A stretch of 50,902 bases of DNA from Seiridium cupressi (lineage: Eukaryota > Ascomycota > Sordariomycetes > Amphisphaeriales > Sporocadaceae). The number at the start of each line of letters is the position of its first letter. The stretch's first letter is position 1. Positions 13,053-24,357 of the stretch are shown here, piece after piece. The stretch spans positions 1 through 50,902 of the forward strand of contig JARVKI010000167.1 in assembly GCA_036674765.1 (NCBI GenBank). Direction: 5' to 3'. The position numbers and the translations under genes are program-made. The notes beneath the pieces were generated by a model. It saw nothing but the letters and a program-made list of their open reading frames with translations. It ran no database searches and had not been told where the DNA came from.

Positions 13053-15891
13053 TTTGAAGACTTGTACAACTGCTTGACAGGTACGGATCGATAGATGAAT
13101 GTGGTGGATGGGAGAGGAAGTGGTGGTCGTCGAGGTGAATATAAGTATCGAACCCCGGTGCTATTAGTGAGATAAGAGTGACTGTCGGAATGATGACACT
13201 GAGATGATGCCGGGGAATGGTTGGGGGTTTTAAATAGAAACCTTGGAAGTGATTGAAAGATGAGAATGGTTAGATCGGAAGATCACCTCATGGTATTTAT
13301 GGTTTGCGCTCTCGCCTACCTTGAGGGCATCGATGGGCCTCCATCGTGGACGACTGGAGGGCAGGTATCTGCCGCACCGGGTCGGTACCACCGCATGCTC
13401 GAGAGCGAGTTAACTCCAGACCCAATTGTACGCCATGGTGTATAACAGAAACCACACGCCAAGATGGGGGGCTGAGGTACCTCGCGCGATGCCTCGATAC
13501 AAAGCAGCCCTGTCTTTGGCTTTCCGGGGCCGCTTCTGCTCGAGGGACTCCATTCAGAGCAATGCTCGTACGCGATTGGAAATGAAGGCAAATCCCCGCA
13601 TTTTCGTGGCCAGTGGCGCGAGCATTTGCCAGCTCGCAGGGCTTCCTCGAACGGCTACGCGGGTTTGGTCTCTCACTTCCACCCCGCTTCGTGATGCTTG
13701 GCCCATTGATTGTGTCTCCTCCCAGGCTGCCGACTGCTGCTATGGGTAATGGACTCGGGATGCCGCGGTGTTAACTCGGGGTGTCCACGGTGCCCCTCAC
13801 TGCGGCCCCACCCTCCCGAAGCCCTGCGAGCTATACTCGAATATAGCACGTCAGCTGCGCAGAGCTCTGTCAGATCATGTCCAAGCTCTCCCGTGTAGTC
13901 GAGGACGGGGCTAGACCCTGGAGCAGCACTATCATCTTGCATGATCTTGAGCCATGTATGTTTTTAAGCAAGTCTCCCGCAGCTCGGCTGTAGATATTGC
14001 CCATTTGTAGCGAATGGGGATCTATCTGTCTTCACGAGACCATCAAGGTCTGGTCTAGTTAGTTGCCTGCATCTGTAGTATATTGCGGGGAGTCATGTCA
14101 AGCTTTCCCAACTGCGCGATCGTCATATGCTATTGGATGCTTCCTCTTGTCCCCGCCTCAGCTCTCCTCACAATGATGGGAAATATGGCCCCGCTGACTT
14201 CATAGTTAGCCGGTAGGAACTGTCAAAGCTCGCAAGGGTGCACTAGGCAGCTCTAGAATGGTGACTTGGGGCCCAATACAGCAGCTTTCGGCGGAATCTG
14301 GCCGGGTCGAAAGTATGTAGTCGGCATTGGGAGAAGATGAGATTCGGCCCATAACGCCGAATATGTGCCGACCAATGGACGCTTCCGACAGCATGGTTCA
14401 GCCAAGGGCAGCTCTCCTCGCAGCATCGCTGGTAGGTATTGTCATGGTTCGTCCATGACCAGGAACGGTATCTTACGATGGGTTTTGATTGTGGGATGCA
14501 GGCAGTCCGTTGCATGAGCTCTAGGCAAGTAACTAGGGGATAGCTCGGCATTGCACTGGCATTACAAGCTACGCGTGTGACCCGTGGCAATTCGGAAGGC
14601 TATTCACTCCTCTACGGGGAAAAAAGGGCCCAGCTTTGAAACGATCAACTGCTTAATGTTTAGATAAAGTGCCTCGGGTAATGCGTATCGTGGATTTCGA
14701 GAGCGCGTGGCCTACAATAAAATGATAAATGGGCCTACGCCGAAGCACCTCCGGCGGTCAGGTCTGAGGAGAAAACACACTCGGCCACGTCCTCATGAAT
14801 CGCGAGCGGATACCGGATGCCACGGTGGGGTGTCATGTCCACATCCGTGCTCGGCGGACTGAAGATTATCGTGATTCCGATGATGTTGCCATCTCGTCCA
14901 TTCGCACTGAGCCCGGGCTGGCCGGACAAGTAGTGGACCCCTCAGGCATCATTGTGCTCCAGTCCGGCAAATAGTTGTTTTTGAGGCAACGATGACGTTT
15001 CACGGCATTCGCGAACAGAACGGCCGTGGAGTGGTTGCTTGCAGTCACCAACAATGAAACCTCTCAGACAGGTCTGCGGATGCAGTTTCACGTCGAGATG
15101 GGATGAATGAGTGCAGTGCACGGGGGTTGGTGGAGTGTCGGTTGAGTTCCCCACGATCCGGATTCCATTGAACGCGCTCGCTGCAGAACGAACGAACGAA
15201 CGACAACATGTCTTTCGCCCAGTACGACAGCAGCCGACTACCAATCGATAAATCTCGTGAAACGAATCCTCGAAAATAGTGGATAGATCTGCGAGCACAT
15301 CAAGGCGGCATGACATAGGCGCATAGCCTACAACCGCCCTGACTGACTGCGTACACTAGTCAAATGTCAACTGCTAGCAAGACTTACACACGTTCAGTTG
15401 GCGAAGACAACTCAACCAGTTTCTGAGACGAGTTCATGCTTTTGACACCAAAAATTTCTAGGTATAGCACTCGGAGTGATCAGGCGTGAGAACAGTGGGC
15501 ATCAGTAGACGAACTGTTTACCGTCGGCACATCAAAAGTGTGCATCGCGAAACCATCGCAAGTGGGAAGCGAACAAGAGGCCCCAACCGCCTTGAGCGAG
15601 ACATTGAAAACGAGTGTTGACTGGCAATTGAAGTCAATTGGAATGCGGTAGTTCAGTTGAATTGGGTGCAGGGGCCTGCGCTTGAAGCTCGGCACGTAGC
15701 AACATGTTTCAACCATTAGGCAGAGTTTCGGTTTGGTGGATCGCCGCCAGACCGTCCAAAGGGCGAACAAAATCAACGAGGACCCAGTGAAATCGACTTT
15801 TGCTGGCTTGGGGGACTTGAGATAGTTCGTATTCTGAATCGCCGACGCTCTGCTGGTCTTTGCGCTGCTGTGTCCTTCCCGCCCTGTCAGA
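13053..15891. other. Divergent intergenic region, fdh to PEBP-like gene
   Basis: Holds the promoters of two divergent genes, fdh (minus) and the PEBP-like gene (plus). The first 245 nt upstream of fdh lack any ATG on its strand. A short AACG tandem run lies at 15187-15203. The remaining open frames are short, mostly without an ATG, and show no domain. I see no gene in it. Confidence 0.5.
13225..13240 (-). promoter_or_regulatory. Possible TATA-like element of fdh
   Basis: On the minus strand the sequence reads CTATTTAAAA about 180 nt upstream of the first fdh ATG. The leader between it and the ATG contains no other ATG. This is a weak motif match only. Confidence 0.3.
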
Positions 15892-16771
15892 ATGTTGTTC
15901 GAATCAATTGTCGTCCTGGTGGCGGCAACGCTGTCGCTGGCTGCGACGCCGCAAGGCTTTCAGCCAGTCGCTTCAACACCCTTGATGGTATCATTCAGCG
16001 GGATTGATGCAAGTGGTGGCAAACTGGTCGCGAAAGATGGTGGGCGAATTTCCGCTTTGCATTCACTCGAATACGGGCTAACAGAAACCGACAGTATCGC
16101 AGAAGCAACCGCAGCTGGCCCTGACTTCACGGCTCACGGGAACGTCCTACGCTGTGATGATGATCGACTTGGACATCCCAACGAGCAGCCCGCCTCAAAC
16201 AAGCACTCTGCTCCACTGGATGCAGACAGGCCTCGTCCAGAGCAGCACCGCAACCGCACTAAACACCACGGCTGGCGCCGCCAACGTCTTTGCTCTACAA
16301 ATGCCTGGCGCCATCGCAGCTGCTGCATCGTATATTGGACCCGCGCCTCCAGCACGCACGCCGCTTTCTCATAGATACACGCAAGTCCTGGTTGATACTT
16401 CTGCTGCCTCGCAGGACAGCATGGCTGTGCTCATGCAGGCGGCGCAGACTCGTCAGGGTTTCAACGCCGAGCAAGTCCTAACCCAGGCCGGACTCCAGAA
16501 CAAAGTTGTCGCCGGGAACTTTTTCGTTGTAACGAACCCTGGCCCTGTCGCAGATTCGACGACTGGAACCGGCACGGGAGCAACGACTGGTAATTCGACA
16601 ACAGGAACCGGCCGAGGAACTGGAACTGGCACTGGCGCCGGCACCAGCACTACGGGGGAGGCAGCCAAATCTTCAACAGCATCGCCATTTACGGGAGCTG
16701 CTGTGTTGAAGGAGGCGAATGTGGTATTTCTTAGTATTGCGTTGGTCGGAGCTGCTCTTTTCAGCGTGTAA
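15892..16771 (+). CDS. Secreted GPI-anchored PEBP-like protein
   Basis: A phosphatidylethanolamine-binding-protein (PEBP)-like protein, probably at the cell surface. Two frames join through a 55-nt intron at 16040-16094 (donor GTGGGC, branch GCTAAC, acceptor GACAG), giving 274 codons. Residues 1-20 form a signal peptide (hydrophobic VVLVAATLSLAA). The join restores the PEBP core, QPQLALTSRL followed by YAVMMIDLDIPT. LLHWMQTGL and the HRYTQVLV strand follow. The C-terminal third is a Thr/Gly/Ser-rich stalk, then a short spacer and a hydrophobic tail (VVFLSIALVGAALFSV), the layout of a GPI signal. Secreted fungal PEBP-like proteins are common but poorly characterised. The ligand is unknown. Confidence 0.82.
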
Positions 16772-17357
16772 TCGCGAACCGATCACATAGCATCTAATAC
16801 GTACAAAGTCATTGCATATGGGCCGTTGCATTCGAGATATTTTTTAGGAGTTTTCTAAACTTCCTCGATCCGATTACCTCGAATTGTTTCCCCAGGAGAT
16901 TTTGGCTATGTGGAGGAAGAGTCCTTGTTCGGTGCTACACTTCCAAATTATGACTCCTTGGCTTATAATGAATCCATTCATCGGTACTGGAGGAGCGAGA
17001 AGAGAGGAATGGAAACAGTAATGTAGTGCAAATGGTTGGAGCGAACGAGAAGTTTAGCGACAAATGCACCTATCTCGTGAGAATGCCCAGGCCAACTACT
17101 CGGTTCGCCCTGCCCATGCTCGGCACGTCTTGCCTGTTTCCCAAATCCTCATAAGCTGCCTCTCAGCGCTCTATTAGGTCAGCAACCGCGCGGGGCGCAC
17201 GGACTACATTTGGGCAGCGGATCCGCCATGGGTGACATTACGCTCCATTGGGCTGGCGCCGACAAGTAAAGCCTTGAGCCTAGAATGCCAGAGGACAACT
17301 CGCGCGCGGGTAATGACTGGGGTTGTATATGTAATTAGATAATCGGCGCTCCGGACC
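16772..17357. other. Intergenic region
   Basis: The 3' flank of the PEBP-like gene and upstream DNA of the next small frame. No supported gene or repeat seen. Confidence 0.5.
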
Positions 17358-17609
17358 ATGAAGTTGCCCGACTCAACAGAGGAAACTGAAACAGCACCAA
17401 AGAAAAGTCTCCGGTTCGCGCAATTTGTCCAGTCTCTTCTTATCATTGTCCTGCCACCTTGTGTTTCTTTGATTACGCACTGGGCGCTTGGTAAGTCTTG
17501 GTTGCATAATGAGAAACCAATAGGCGCTGATGAAGGCTGTGTCGCGCTGGTGACCGTTGCCATAGGAATACTCGGAAATATATGCCTCGGTCTCCCCTGT
17601 ATATGTTGA
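17358..17609 (+). CDS. Possible small two-helix membrane protein
   Basis: An 83-codon frame with a favourable start context (ACC before ATG). It has a charged N-terminus (about residues 1-20, Asp/Glu then Lys), then two hydrophobic segments: about 24-44, including LLIIVLPPCVSLI, and about 60-80, including VALVTVAIGILGNICLG. The LPP in helix 1 and the spacing resemble Pmp3/UPF0057 proteolipids, but the match is loose. A consensus GTAAGT at 17490 could begin an in-frame intron of about 45 nt, which would bring the helices closer together as in Pmp3. It lies just upstream of the AMID-like gene on the same strand. It could be a chance frame. Confidence 0.3.
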   Translation: MKLPDSTEETETAPKKSLRFAQFVQSLLIIVLPPCVSLITHWALGKSWLHNEKPIGADEGCVALVTVAIGILGNICLGLPCIC

Positions 17610-17771
17610 TTGTCAAAGTGGACTTTCTAAGATTCTAAATTTCTGCGATATCTTTCCACAGAGCCAATATAGTCCTCTATCTGGCATTGCTAGAAGACTC
17701 ATATATCGTCACGTCACCTTTTCCGATCCCTTGTAACATTTCCCAACATCTTCCCAGCCAGCTATCCTACC

Positions 17772-18929
17772 ATGACGAAAACGATTGCTATCTTAGGCGC
17801 TGGCTCCGCAGGTCTACCCGTTGCGCATTACCTCCTTACATACGTCGCCCCAAACGTTCCCGACTTGCGCGTCGTCCTCGTCAACCCCAGCGATGAGTTC
17901 TACTGGAACATAGCCTCAGTCCGGCTCGTGATCCCCGGTCAGTTGACCGACGACAAATACCTCTGGTCAATCCCCAAGCTGTTCGCAAAGTACCCCTCGA
18001 GCAAGTTCGAGCTCGTGCTGGGAAAAGCACAGACTCTGTCCCCGGACACGAACTCCGTCGTGGTTGCGTTGAACGATGGAACAAGCAGGAGGATAGACTA
18101 TCACACGGTCATCGTCGCTACGGGCTCTAATGCAAAGGGCGACATGCCCTGGAAGCCCCTCGGCAGCAGCCAGGAGACTCGCGCCGCCATCGCAAAGCTG
18201 CAAGAGGACATCAAGAACGCCAATTCCATCGTCGTGGGAGGCGCCGGCACGACCGGTGTCGAGTTCGCCGGCGAGCTGGGATCGGAGTACGCAAAGGCCG
18301 GTAAGAAGACCGTGACTCTGGTCTCGGCCGACGCCCTGCCGCTCGAGCCACGGATCATGCAGCGGACACGGAAGACGGCCCTGAGCCAGCTCGAGGGCCT
18401 CAATATCAAGGTCGTCAGCGAGACCAAGGTCACCAGCATTACGCAGTCGGGCGGCCAGCAGGTCCTCGAGCTGACCGGGAAGGACGGGAGCAAGACGACC
18501 ATCAAGGTCGATCTGTTCGTGCCGACTTACGGCATGGTGCTCAACACGCAGTTTGCGCCGGCCGATATGCGCGACGCCAATGGCTACATGAACCAGGACA
18601 CCTTCCTCCGCGCGCCCAAGTACAGGAACGTCTTCGTCCTTGGCGATGCCGGCAACCTGCAGCCCATGCAAGCGTTGAACGTAGAGAATCAAGTCCGCCA
18701 CCTGACGAAGAATTTCGAGGCATACCTTGAGACTGGCAAACTTGAGGAGTACAAGTTTGATGACAAGGTCGTCATCGGTCTCACCATTGGGCGGGATGGA
18801 GGTACGGGCCAGTTCGGGACGTGGAAGCCTCTCAGTATACTCATTTGGTTCTTTGCGGGCCGGTATCTCGGTACAGACTATGCCCATGACTATGCCGGTG
18901 GCCTGAGGACCTTTGGTGGGAAATGGTAG
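17772..18929 (+). CDS. AMID/AIF-like FAD-dependent NAD(P)H oxidoreductase
   Basis: A 385-residue intronless flavoprotein of the pyridine nucleotide-disulfide reductase fold, close to AMID/AIFM2 and fungal Aif-like proteins. The FAD Rossmann motif GAGSAG is at 9-14, near the very N-terminus, with no leader peptide. VIVATGSNA is near 113-121. The NAD(P)H-binding motif GGAGTTGVEFAGEL is at 156-169, and the second FAD contact LGDAGN is at 290-295. A hydrophobic stretch near the C-terminus (about 354-366, SILIWFFAGRYLG) may associate with membrane. Members oxidise NAD(P)H and pass electrons to quinones, and some are linked to cell death. The absence of a presequence suggests a cytosolic or lipid-droplet/mitochondrial-surface location. 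The substrate is not known. The start has a good context (TACC before ATG). Confidence 0.9.
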   Translation: MTKTIAILGAGSAGLPVAHYLLTYVAPNVPDLRVVLVNPSDEFYWNIASVRLVIPGQLTDDKYLWSIPKLFAKYPSSKFELVLGKAQTLSPDTNSVVVALNDGTSRRIDYHTVIVATGSNAKGDMPWKPLGSSQETRAAIAKLQEDIKNANSIVVGGAGTTGVEFAGELGSEYAKAGKKTVTLVSADALPLEPRIMQRTRKTALSQLEGLNIKVVSETKVTSITQSGGQQVLELTGKDGSKTTIKVDLFVPTYGMVLNTQFAPADMRDANGYMNQDTFLRAPKYRNVFVLGDAGNLQPMQALNVENQVRHLTKNFEAYLETGKLEEYKFDDKVVIGLTIGRDGGTGQFGTWKPLSILIWFFAGRYLGTDYAHDYAGGLRTFGGKW

Positions 18930-19254
18930 TTAGTGGTTCTCATTGGCATATGAGTCGTGGGTGCTGGTGGTTTTTTTTTCTTCTCCTTTTTCTTCTCCCC
19001 TTCTGATTACACCCTGAGCGTTCCGTATCTCTCTACAATACCTTATACTTTCTTCATTCAATATTCTTCCAGGATTTCATTCTGGCTGATGAGGTATGCA
19101 ATACAAAAATGATGGAAGCCGCCCTGGACTGATGCATTATAACATGAGAGGAACTTCAAATGGGACAATATCGAATTGATATACCATTCTCTGGAGTATT
19201 GTTTCCACTCCTTGTGCGTCATACAACAAACTGGCATCAATTGTGCGTTTGTCC
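18930..19254. other. Intergenic region
   Basis: The 3' flank of the AMID-like gene (T/C-rich near 18970-19010) meeting the 3' end of the convergent broken frame. Nothing else seen. Confidence 0.5.
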
Positions 19255-20079
19255 TCATGCATCTCGACGACTCGTCCGAGCGATCTCGCTGTCGCAAAGT
19301 TCACCATGGGAACTGTCCGGCGGCAGCGAGCCATTCCTAACAACCCATTTCCCATCTGCCATATTGAAAGTGGTGAGGATATCAGAGCTGCCATCCTTCA
19401 CCCCCGGCTTCTTGAAGATCCAAGAGCCAACCGATCCGAGGTTCCTGCCGGCATCAAAGAATGAGCCCGACACAAGCGGACGATCGAGCCACTACTGCAC
19501 GTTCTCCGTCGGGCGATAGGCCGCAACTTCGCCCAGCCCAGTGCGCCGCGTGTCCGCGAAGATGGGCTGGTATTGCTGCGTGTCGTCGCTGTACATGCCG
19601 ACGACGAAGTGCAAAGCGGCAGGATACTTGTTGACGACGTGAAGGGTATCGCGGCTCTCTGGCGGCCCAAAGGTGATCATCTCCTGGAAGAAGCCCGAGG
19701 CGCCTAGGTCGTACGACCAGCCCTTCCGGCAGGGCTGCCAGGGCGCGTGCAGATGCACGATGCTGTCGAGCGGCGGGAGGTCCTGGGTGAAGCTCAGCGC
19801 ATATTTTGGCTGCCACTGGATCTGGGCCCGTGACGTGGCGGTCAGGGATCGGAAGACCACGTTGGCCTCGGGGGCGTTTCTTGAATTGACCTCGGATATG
19901 TTTCTGACCTCGAAAGATATATTCAAGTTGTACCGTGTCCCTGTCAGGATCGAGAGGTCGCGCGGGGTTTCCCACCAGGTCAGAGTCCTTGGGGTTGATA
20001 TTGCAATGTATAGGGATTTGGAGGAAAAGGATCGAGTTCGTCTCAATTGGCAAGTGCCGAAGTCATGGTCGAGGATCAA
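19255..20079 (-). pseudogene. Broken frame, unrecognised beta-rich protein
   Basis: One continuous minus-strand frame of about 275 codons is interrupted by a single TAG at 19494-19492. Both sides look like real protein: upstream TGTRYNLNISFEVRN and FGPPESRDTLHVVNKY; downstream GSWIFKKPGVKDGSSDI and ADGKWVVRNGS. I do not recognise the family. The alternating polar/hydrophobic pattern suggests a beta-rich fold. No ATG precedes the good segment in this frame, so either an upstream exon was missed or the N-terminus is lost. A 56-nt intron (donor GTGCAG) could remove the stop, but it shifts the frame away from the protein-like tail. A CAG- or TGG-to-TAG nonsense change fits better. Readthrough or a sequence error are alternatives. 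Confidence 0.45.
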
Positions 20080-20966
20080 TTATATACGGGCCATGAATAC
20101 GCGGCCCAGAAGGCAACTGGTTCACATGTATATGCACGTTCTGTTTCCATCCCTGGACAACGACCTGCAGGCGCCACCATTCTCGATGCTCGATCCTGCG
20201 TAATCGTTTCGAGAAGGAAAGATGACACTAGTAAAATTGCAGTTACGCCCTATTGTCTGCTTTGTAATAAATTTTTTTTCCTCTTTCTTTCTTTCCACGC
20301 CCATGTGTAATATAGCTACTAGAGCTACAGGGCTGAGCATAGTATACAAGGAGCAAGTTGAACGGTGAGTATGTCTACATCAAGCAAGTATAAGAACTTC
20401 TCATGACAGATGTACATAAAATGGTGCTTACCGGCAGTGCAGTTAGAATCTAACTACTGGTTGCTTGATTTGCCGCCAATGCAGGCAGCGACCCAAGGGG
20501 CGACCTCAGAGACAAATAGCGTCGTAAAACAACTTGCATTGCATAATAATCCCTTCGTGTAACGCGAATGTCGATAATTATTAAGTACGTTGTTGGACAA
20601 AAGCTGAACGACAACTCTTAATTGGTCACCTGTTGGGCAGCGTGTGTCTAATATGCATTGGAGTAAAGTTGCTTTTTCTCTTGTCACTGGCCTTGAAATT
20701 GTCGTACACTTTCATAACGGAAAGCGTCCTTGCACTGTCTGTATTCGTATCTGAGCAAATAAGACTATTCTAGCACGCTTTTCTATGGCGATATGCTTTT
20801 AACGATTCCCTGCAGACCCCCGCAGGACGACGACACTCGCTGGGTTTCTCTGCCGGTAATCTAGCGGGTCTCCAAAAATATGGCGGCAAAGCCACCTCTC
20901 TCATCTCATATGCTCTCAAAGTGAAGCATCTAGGCCATTGAGCTCCCACATTTCCTTTTGAGAATT
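20080..20966. other. Intergenic region
   Basis: Contains the probable 3' untranslated region of the STRIPAK gene and the upstream side of the broken frame. It is AT-rich with a T run near 20270. One 34-codon ATG frame starting near 20202 on the minus strand could be a first exon of the broken gene, but no convincing splice joins them. Confidence 0.4.
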
Positions 20967-23900
20967 CTAGCCCCAACCACCGCCCATCGCCTGACCGTCC
21001 CACATGCCATCGGCACTATCGACCTGCGGGTTCTGATCCACCCAATTAACCTCCAACTTCTCCAACTCCCTCTTGAAGAAATCTTGCTCCTCTTGCAGGG
21101 CCTCTCTCACTTCCGGGGCCATTTGGTCCGGGTGCCGTCTAACGTTGAACCAGTGCGTGAGACTCCTCAGAGCTTGTTCCAGGGGTAAAGCCTCCTCTAC
21201 CTCAGCATCCACATCACTGCCCGCTAGCCATTCGTCACGCAGTTCTGGACGGCAGTGTAGATACACGGCGGTGATGACTCGCATATTCGACTGCCGCCAT
21301 TTACGGCCGCAGTAGGGTACTTGGTTTTTGAAGAGCTTGAGCGTGTAGAGGCGAAGTTCCGGCTGCGGAACCTTGAGAGACTTGCGAATAATGTTGGAGG
21401 ATTTGTATTGCACCAACAGTAGATTGCGATGGGCTTTGTTTTTGCAAATCTTTTGCAAGATTCGCAAGTAGTTAATGAGAGAGAAGAAGTTGCGGCGAGA
21501 GAAGTCTGTGATGGGCTCCTGGGGAAGAGGATTGACGGGATAGCCTAGCTCATCGACCTCGGGGCGTATCGAAGCTTGGTTCTCAGGCTTTGTCCCTTGT
21601 TCTCCGTTAGTCATCTGGCCCGCGGAGGGCCTGGGCGGGGATTTCCTGCGCTTGATGGGGGGCGGAGCCGCTTCATCCTCACTCTCGTCGTCCGGCCCAT
21701 CTATTTCAGTTGGCTCAATAGGCTTATCGCCAGCACCTTGGGCGCGGAGGTTACAGAACTGGAAGAAACTATGGTCTACGCGGTCCGTCTTGCTATCAAC
21801 CACCTGCTGCACGTCCTGGTGTGCGAAGAATTTGAGGACAAGCGGTATGTAATTGGAGTCCAGAAGCAACTGCGTCAAGTACTCAAACTTGAGAACGTCT
21901 GGTTGTAAAGGTCAGTCATGATCACTAGAGCTAGAAGGAGGTGACTCACGTGAAATCTTGAACCATTTTAGAAGTAAGAGAATGACGCCAGAAAGTGCTT
22001 TGCCTTCCAACTCACGCGCCCTGACCTGGTCCAAGTCCTCGAGAGACATGTCAGGAGAATCTTGAGAGTTAGAACCGTTGATACCCCCTGAGCTTTCCTG
22101 AGATCGAAACAGGGGCAGGCCGTTTTGGTTCATGCGGTTGTTATTCCCTGGTCCGTCTTGGCCCCGTTGCGGCATGGTGATGAATGCAGTCACATTGGCT
22201 AGCACAACCCTCATAAGGACGATAACAACTGACTGTAAGTGCGGTAATGTGGTATCCTATCCGTGATTAGCATCGAACGGGCCGAACTTTGCCATCTGGC
22301 TACTTACATAGAAGTTCTCGATGACCTGTAACCGCTGTTTAATCTTAGGACCAAGGCTATCTGGATCCGGACCGTAGTCAATTTCGCGCCCCTGTGACTT
22401 GGCAGTCCTTTTCTCGATGGTAGCAAGAAGCTTGTCGTCGTCAATATTGTCATCATCTCCCAGTGATAGCGCATCGAGATCGAGCTCGTCTATATCGTCA
22501 TCAGATGCATCGAAGCCTCGCTCAAACTTGAGGAATCTTTCTCGCTCCTCCCACAACTGTCGAGTTGCTCTGGTCATACGCACACGCGTGGAAAATAGCT
22601 CCCCTGCCTCAAGAATGGAGGCAGGGATATCGCTGCCTTCCCACCTGCGACCAACGAGCAGCTCCTGAAGGCCAGCGCCGCCTTTCCCACCAGCACTATT
22701 ACTGGTCGCATCCAGGGGAGGGTACATGAACGGGAAGTTCTGGTTCGTCTGATAATTCTGTTTCTTGCCACCTTTACCGCCTGCAGCTGGTGATGGTGGA
22801 GGCGAAGGTGCGGGTGTCGCAATATGAACGGGCTGATGTAGAATCGAGGCGCCTCCATTTTGCGCATTCGGGGGAGCCGGCAGAATGCCATTCGATCCAT
22901 TGTTTCGCGTAGGATGATTGGGTAGGGGTGGAAGAAGAGACGTGTCGTCGGATTCGAGAGGAAAGGGTAGCTGCGGTGGTACATATGCTGGGTATTTAGA
23001 CGATATCTCTTGGCGGAAAGCATGATAGTCCAGTGGAGATGCAGTGATTACGCCCTTGTCCTTGTCGCCGACCGAAGTCTCTCGAAGGGCCTTCTTGGTC
23101 TCGTCTATCTCCTTCATACCGCCAAAGACCAGCAATATTGACTTCCATAACAACATCAAGATCTTCTCCACAGTTAGTTGATATCGTGCCTCGATCGTCT
23201 TTGTAACTTACTTGAGTCATCGATGTTGGTACCCCTTCAAGCCAGCGGATTTTCGCAACAGAGGTGAGCATAAACACAGCTATGTTAGGATTCAAGTCGA
23301 CTATTACGAGAAATTAAAAGTCTGATAATGCAATTTGGAAGAGGGATACCCACGAAGTTTCCTGTGAATCTCCACCATATCGTCGCGATCGTTCAGAACG
23401 TCTTGCATCGTGATGTACATGATCGTCATCAAATTCATTAACTCATCTTGAGCCTCTTGTGTCCCTTCTTGCGGTTGCTTCACTGGATCTAGGGTCCTAT
23501 CTTTTGGTTAGAACACAGCACAGCCGATCATTTCTGACCCGGACAACATACCACAACGCCTCGAAGGCTTGCTGCAAGGCTCGCCATATCACCGGCAAGC
23601 CCTCAGCTGCCGCAAACAGCTTCACCCCCTCTCTCATAGCATCAAGCTGGCCTTGCGCAGCCACGGTCCTAGCTTTCTTGCTGCCTGTGCTCCTCTCTTG
23701 ATCCTCAAAGGGGCCGGTATGTGCTGTGTCTACCCAGCGTCCCAAAATCAAGTACATAGTCTTGCCTATGGCATGCATTCTCGAGAGATCGTCGCCATCT
23801 CGAATTTGATCGACTGTGTTTCGCACAAAATTGGCTTTGGTCTCGCTGTCCGTATCTTCCCACTCCTGATCGTTGCTGAACTGGTCCCAAGCCGAGTCGA

Positions 23901-24357
23901 AGATTCGATGCGCCCCATTGAGCCGCACCCACTGCCAGAACTGCGCATACACGAACCACTCATCAATCTCCTCGGTATGCGGGCCCGTGTCTTCGTAAAC
24001 AAAGTCATAGGCCGCAGCCGCATCGCCAGCTCTGGGAAACTCGGACACGATCCTCCTAAGCTGGGCCAGCGACAGCGAATCCGGCGGCTGGTTAGGTTGA
24101 TTCTGGATCTGCGAGGGCGGCGGAGGAGGTTCGTTCGGTGGCGGCGGTAGGCTTGGGGTACTCGTGTTGCGCTGGAAGTTTGGTCGCAGGGACTGGACAG
24201 GGCTGCTGTTGCTGTTTGATGCAGCAGTAGACGCTTCGCCGGCATCTTCAGCAGCCACGCCCGTGTCGGCGACATCCTCGGGCACGTGTGGGACTGCCGG
24301 AGGCTCATCTTCGACAGCGACATTATTGCTCTCGCGCGACGGCCACAGTGAGTTCAT
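20967..24357 (-). CDS. ham-2: STRIPAK complex subunit, STRIP/Far11 family
   Basis: Homologue of human STRIP1/2 (FAM40), yeast Far11, Sordaria PRO22 and Neurospora HAM-2, a large scaffold of the striatin-interacting phosphatase and kinase complex. In moulds this complex is needed for hyphal fusion and fruiting-body formation and acts at endomembranes and the nuclear envelope. Six exons (24357-23552, 23496-23354, 23279-23212, 23165-22308, 22256-21950, 21898-20967) give 1037 codons; the five introns are 46-74 nt. After a Pro-rich N-terminus (to about 90) comes the N1221-type region, with ELMNLMTIMYITMQDVL and HRKLPVFMLTSVAKIRWLEG restored across introns. A low-complexity Pro/Gly/Asn linker follows, then the DUF3402-type region from about 500, with QLWEERERFLKFERGF, ISHVLKFEYLTQLLLDSNYI and NFFSLINYLRILQKICKNK. 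An acidic and basic insert (about 780-820) carries a PIKRRK cluster that could serve nuclear import. The length is usual for fungal members. Confidence 0.93.

Noticed and set aside
16121..16154. Apparent one-base frameshift in the PEBP-like gene near 16131
   Set aside because: Removing one G would join the frames, but a 55-nt intron at 16040-16094 with a GCTAAC branch also joins them and gives a better PEBP sequence, so the gene is intact.
17967..18887. 306-codon minus-strand frame opposite the AMID-like gene
   Set aside because: Antisense shadow of a well-supported flavoprotein; no domain of its own.
19437..19492. 56-nt intron removing the TAG in the broken frame
   Set aside because: The donor and acceptor are possible, but splicing shifts out of the protein-like downstream frame and soon hits a stop.
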